A stretch of DNA of 40,604 nt from NCBI GenBank assembly GCA_964448935.1, contig CAYVBE010000016.1:1-40604 (forward strand). The letters are read 5' to 3'. Source of the stretch: CAYVBE01 sp964448935 (lineage in GTDB: Bacteria > Planctomycetota > Brocadiia > SM23-32). A program made the position numbers and the translations under genes. How positions within the stretch are numbered: the stretch's first letter is position 1; each line of letters begins with the position of its first letter. This document shows, piece after piece, positions 40,576 to 40,604 of the stretch. The notes below the pieces were generated by a model. That model had not been told where the DNA came from and did no database searches. It worked only from the letters and a program-made list of their open reading frames with translations.

Positions 40576-40604
40576 CCCGGGGGAGGTGGTCGGGAGGCTG
40601 GTTC

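Overview
The window is 40.6 kb of high-GC bacterial chromosome, probably from a metagenome assembly because it contains a scaffold gap of exactly 100 N. The gene set points to the Planctomycetota or another PVC-group lineage. It has Hanks-type Ser/Thr kinases, one fused to WD40 propellers, a signal peptidase I carrying zinc ribbons, and NfeD/FloA membrane-microdomain genes, plus MreB, LysM and L,D-transpeptidase genes that imply an ordinary peptidoglycan wall. No 16S gene is present, so the phylum is an inference.

Layout. 182-3565: a membrane kinase with a 14-repeat WD40 exterior. 3727-9391: a two-partner secretion pair, an outer-membrane TpsB transporter and a large TpsA exoprotein. The exoprotein looks frameshifted across the N gap, but the break disappears when a 55-base contig-end overlap is merged. 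9413-12915 (minus): a TIM-barrel sugar isomerase/epimerase, a subtilisin-like protease with membrane and HEAT-like regions, and an SMP-30/gluconolactonase-like protein. 13309-16017 (plus): an MreC-like coiled-coil membrane protein, two small single-span proteins with acidic tails, and mreB under its own promoter. 16018-19433 (minus): a tightly packed glycerate kinase-thiL-tsaE group followed by a divergent hisF. 19434-19746: an intergenic stretch with two palindromic elements. 19747-21154 (plus): a small membrane protein and a second Ser/Thr kinase.

21164-29648 (minus) reads as one long operon from a strong promoter at 29681-29709: ClpP-type NfeD protease, short NfeD, FloA, a 988-aa HEAT-repeat protein, a small basic membrane protein, a membrane alpha/beta hydrolase and a MEMO-family protein. 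29735-32855 (minus) holds serA and a phosphomannomutase/phosphoglucomutase. 32943-38876 (minus) holds lepA, lepB, an unlisted-size 51-aa membrane protein, a LysM L,D-transpeptidase, a cyclodeaminase-like protein and a cysteine-cluster protein, most of them only a few bases apart.

The right end carries tRNA-Lys(CUU) followed by a tyrosine integrase with its own promoter and three GATAGCA repeats, then a large imperfect palindrome. This is the usual arrangement of the edge of an integrative element inserted at a tRNA gene, with the rest of the element beyond the window. Many promoters match the sigma-70 consensus closely (TTGACA, 16-18 bases, TATAAT). I did not find a clear, wholly new multi-gene system. 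The best leads are the NfeD-FloA-HEAT operon, the protease/HEAT fusion, the zinc-ribbon signal peptidase, the MreC-like gene beside mreB, and the palindrome that exactly fills the spacer of the mreB promoter.
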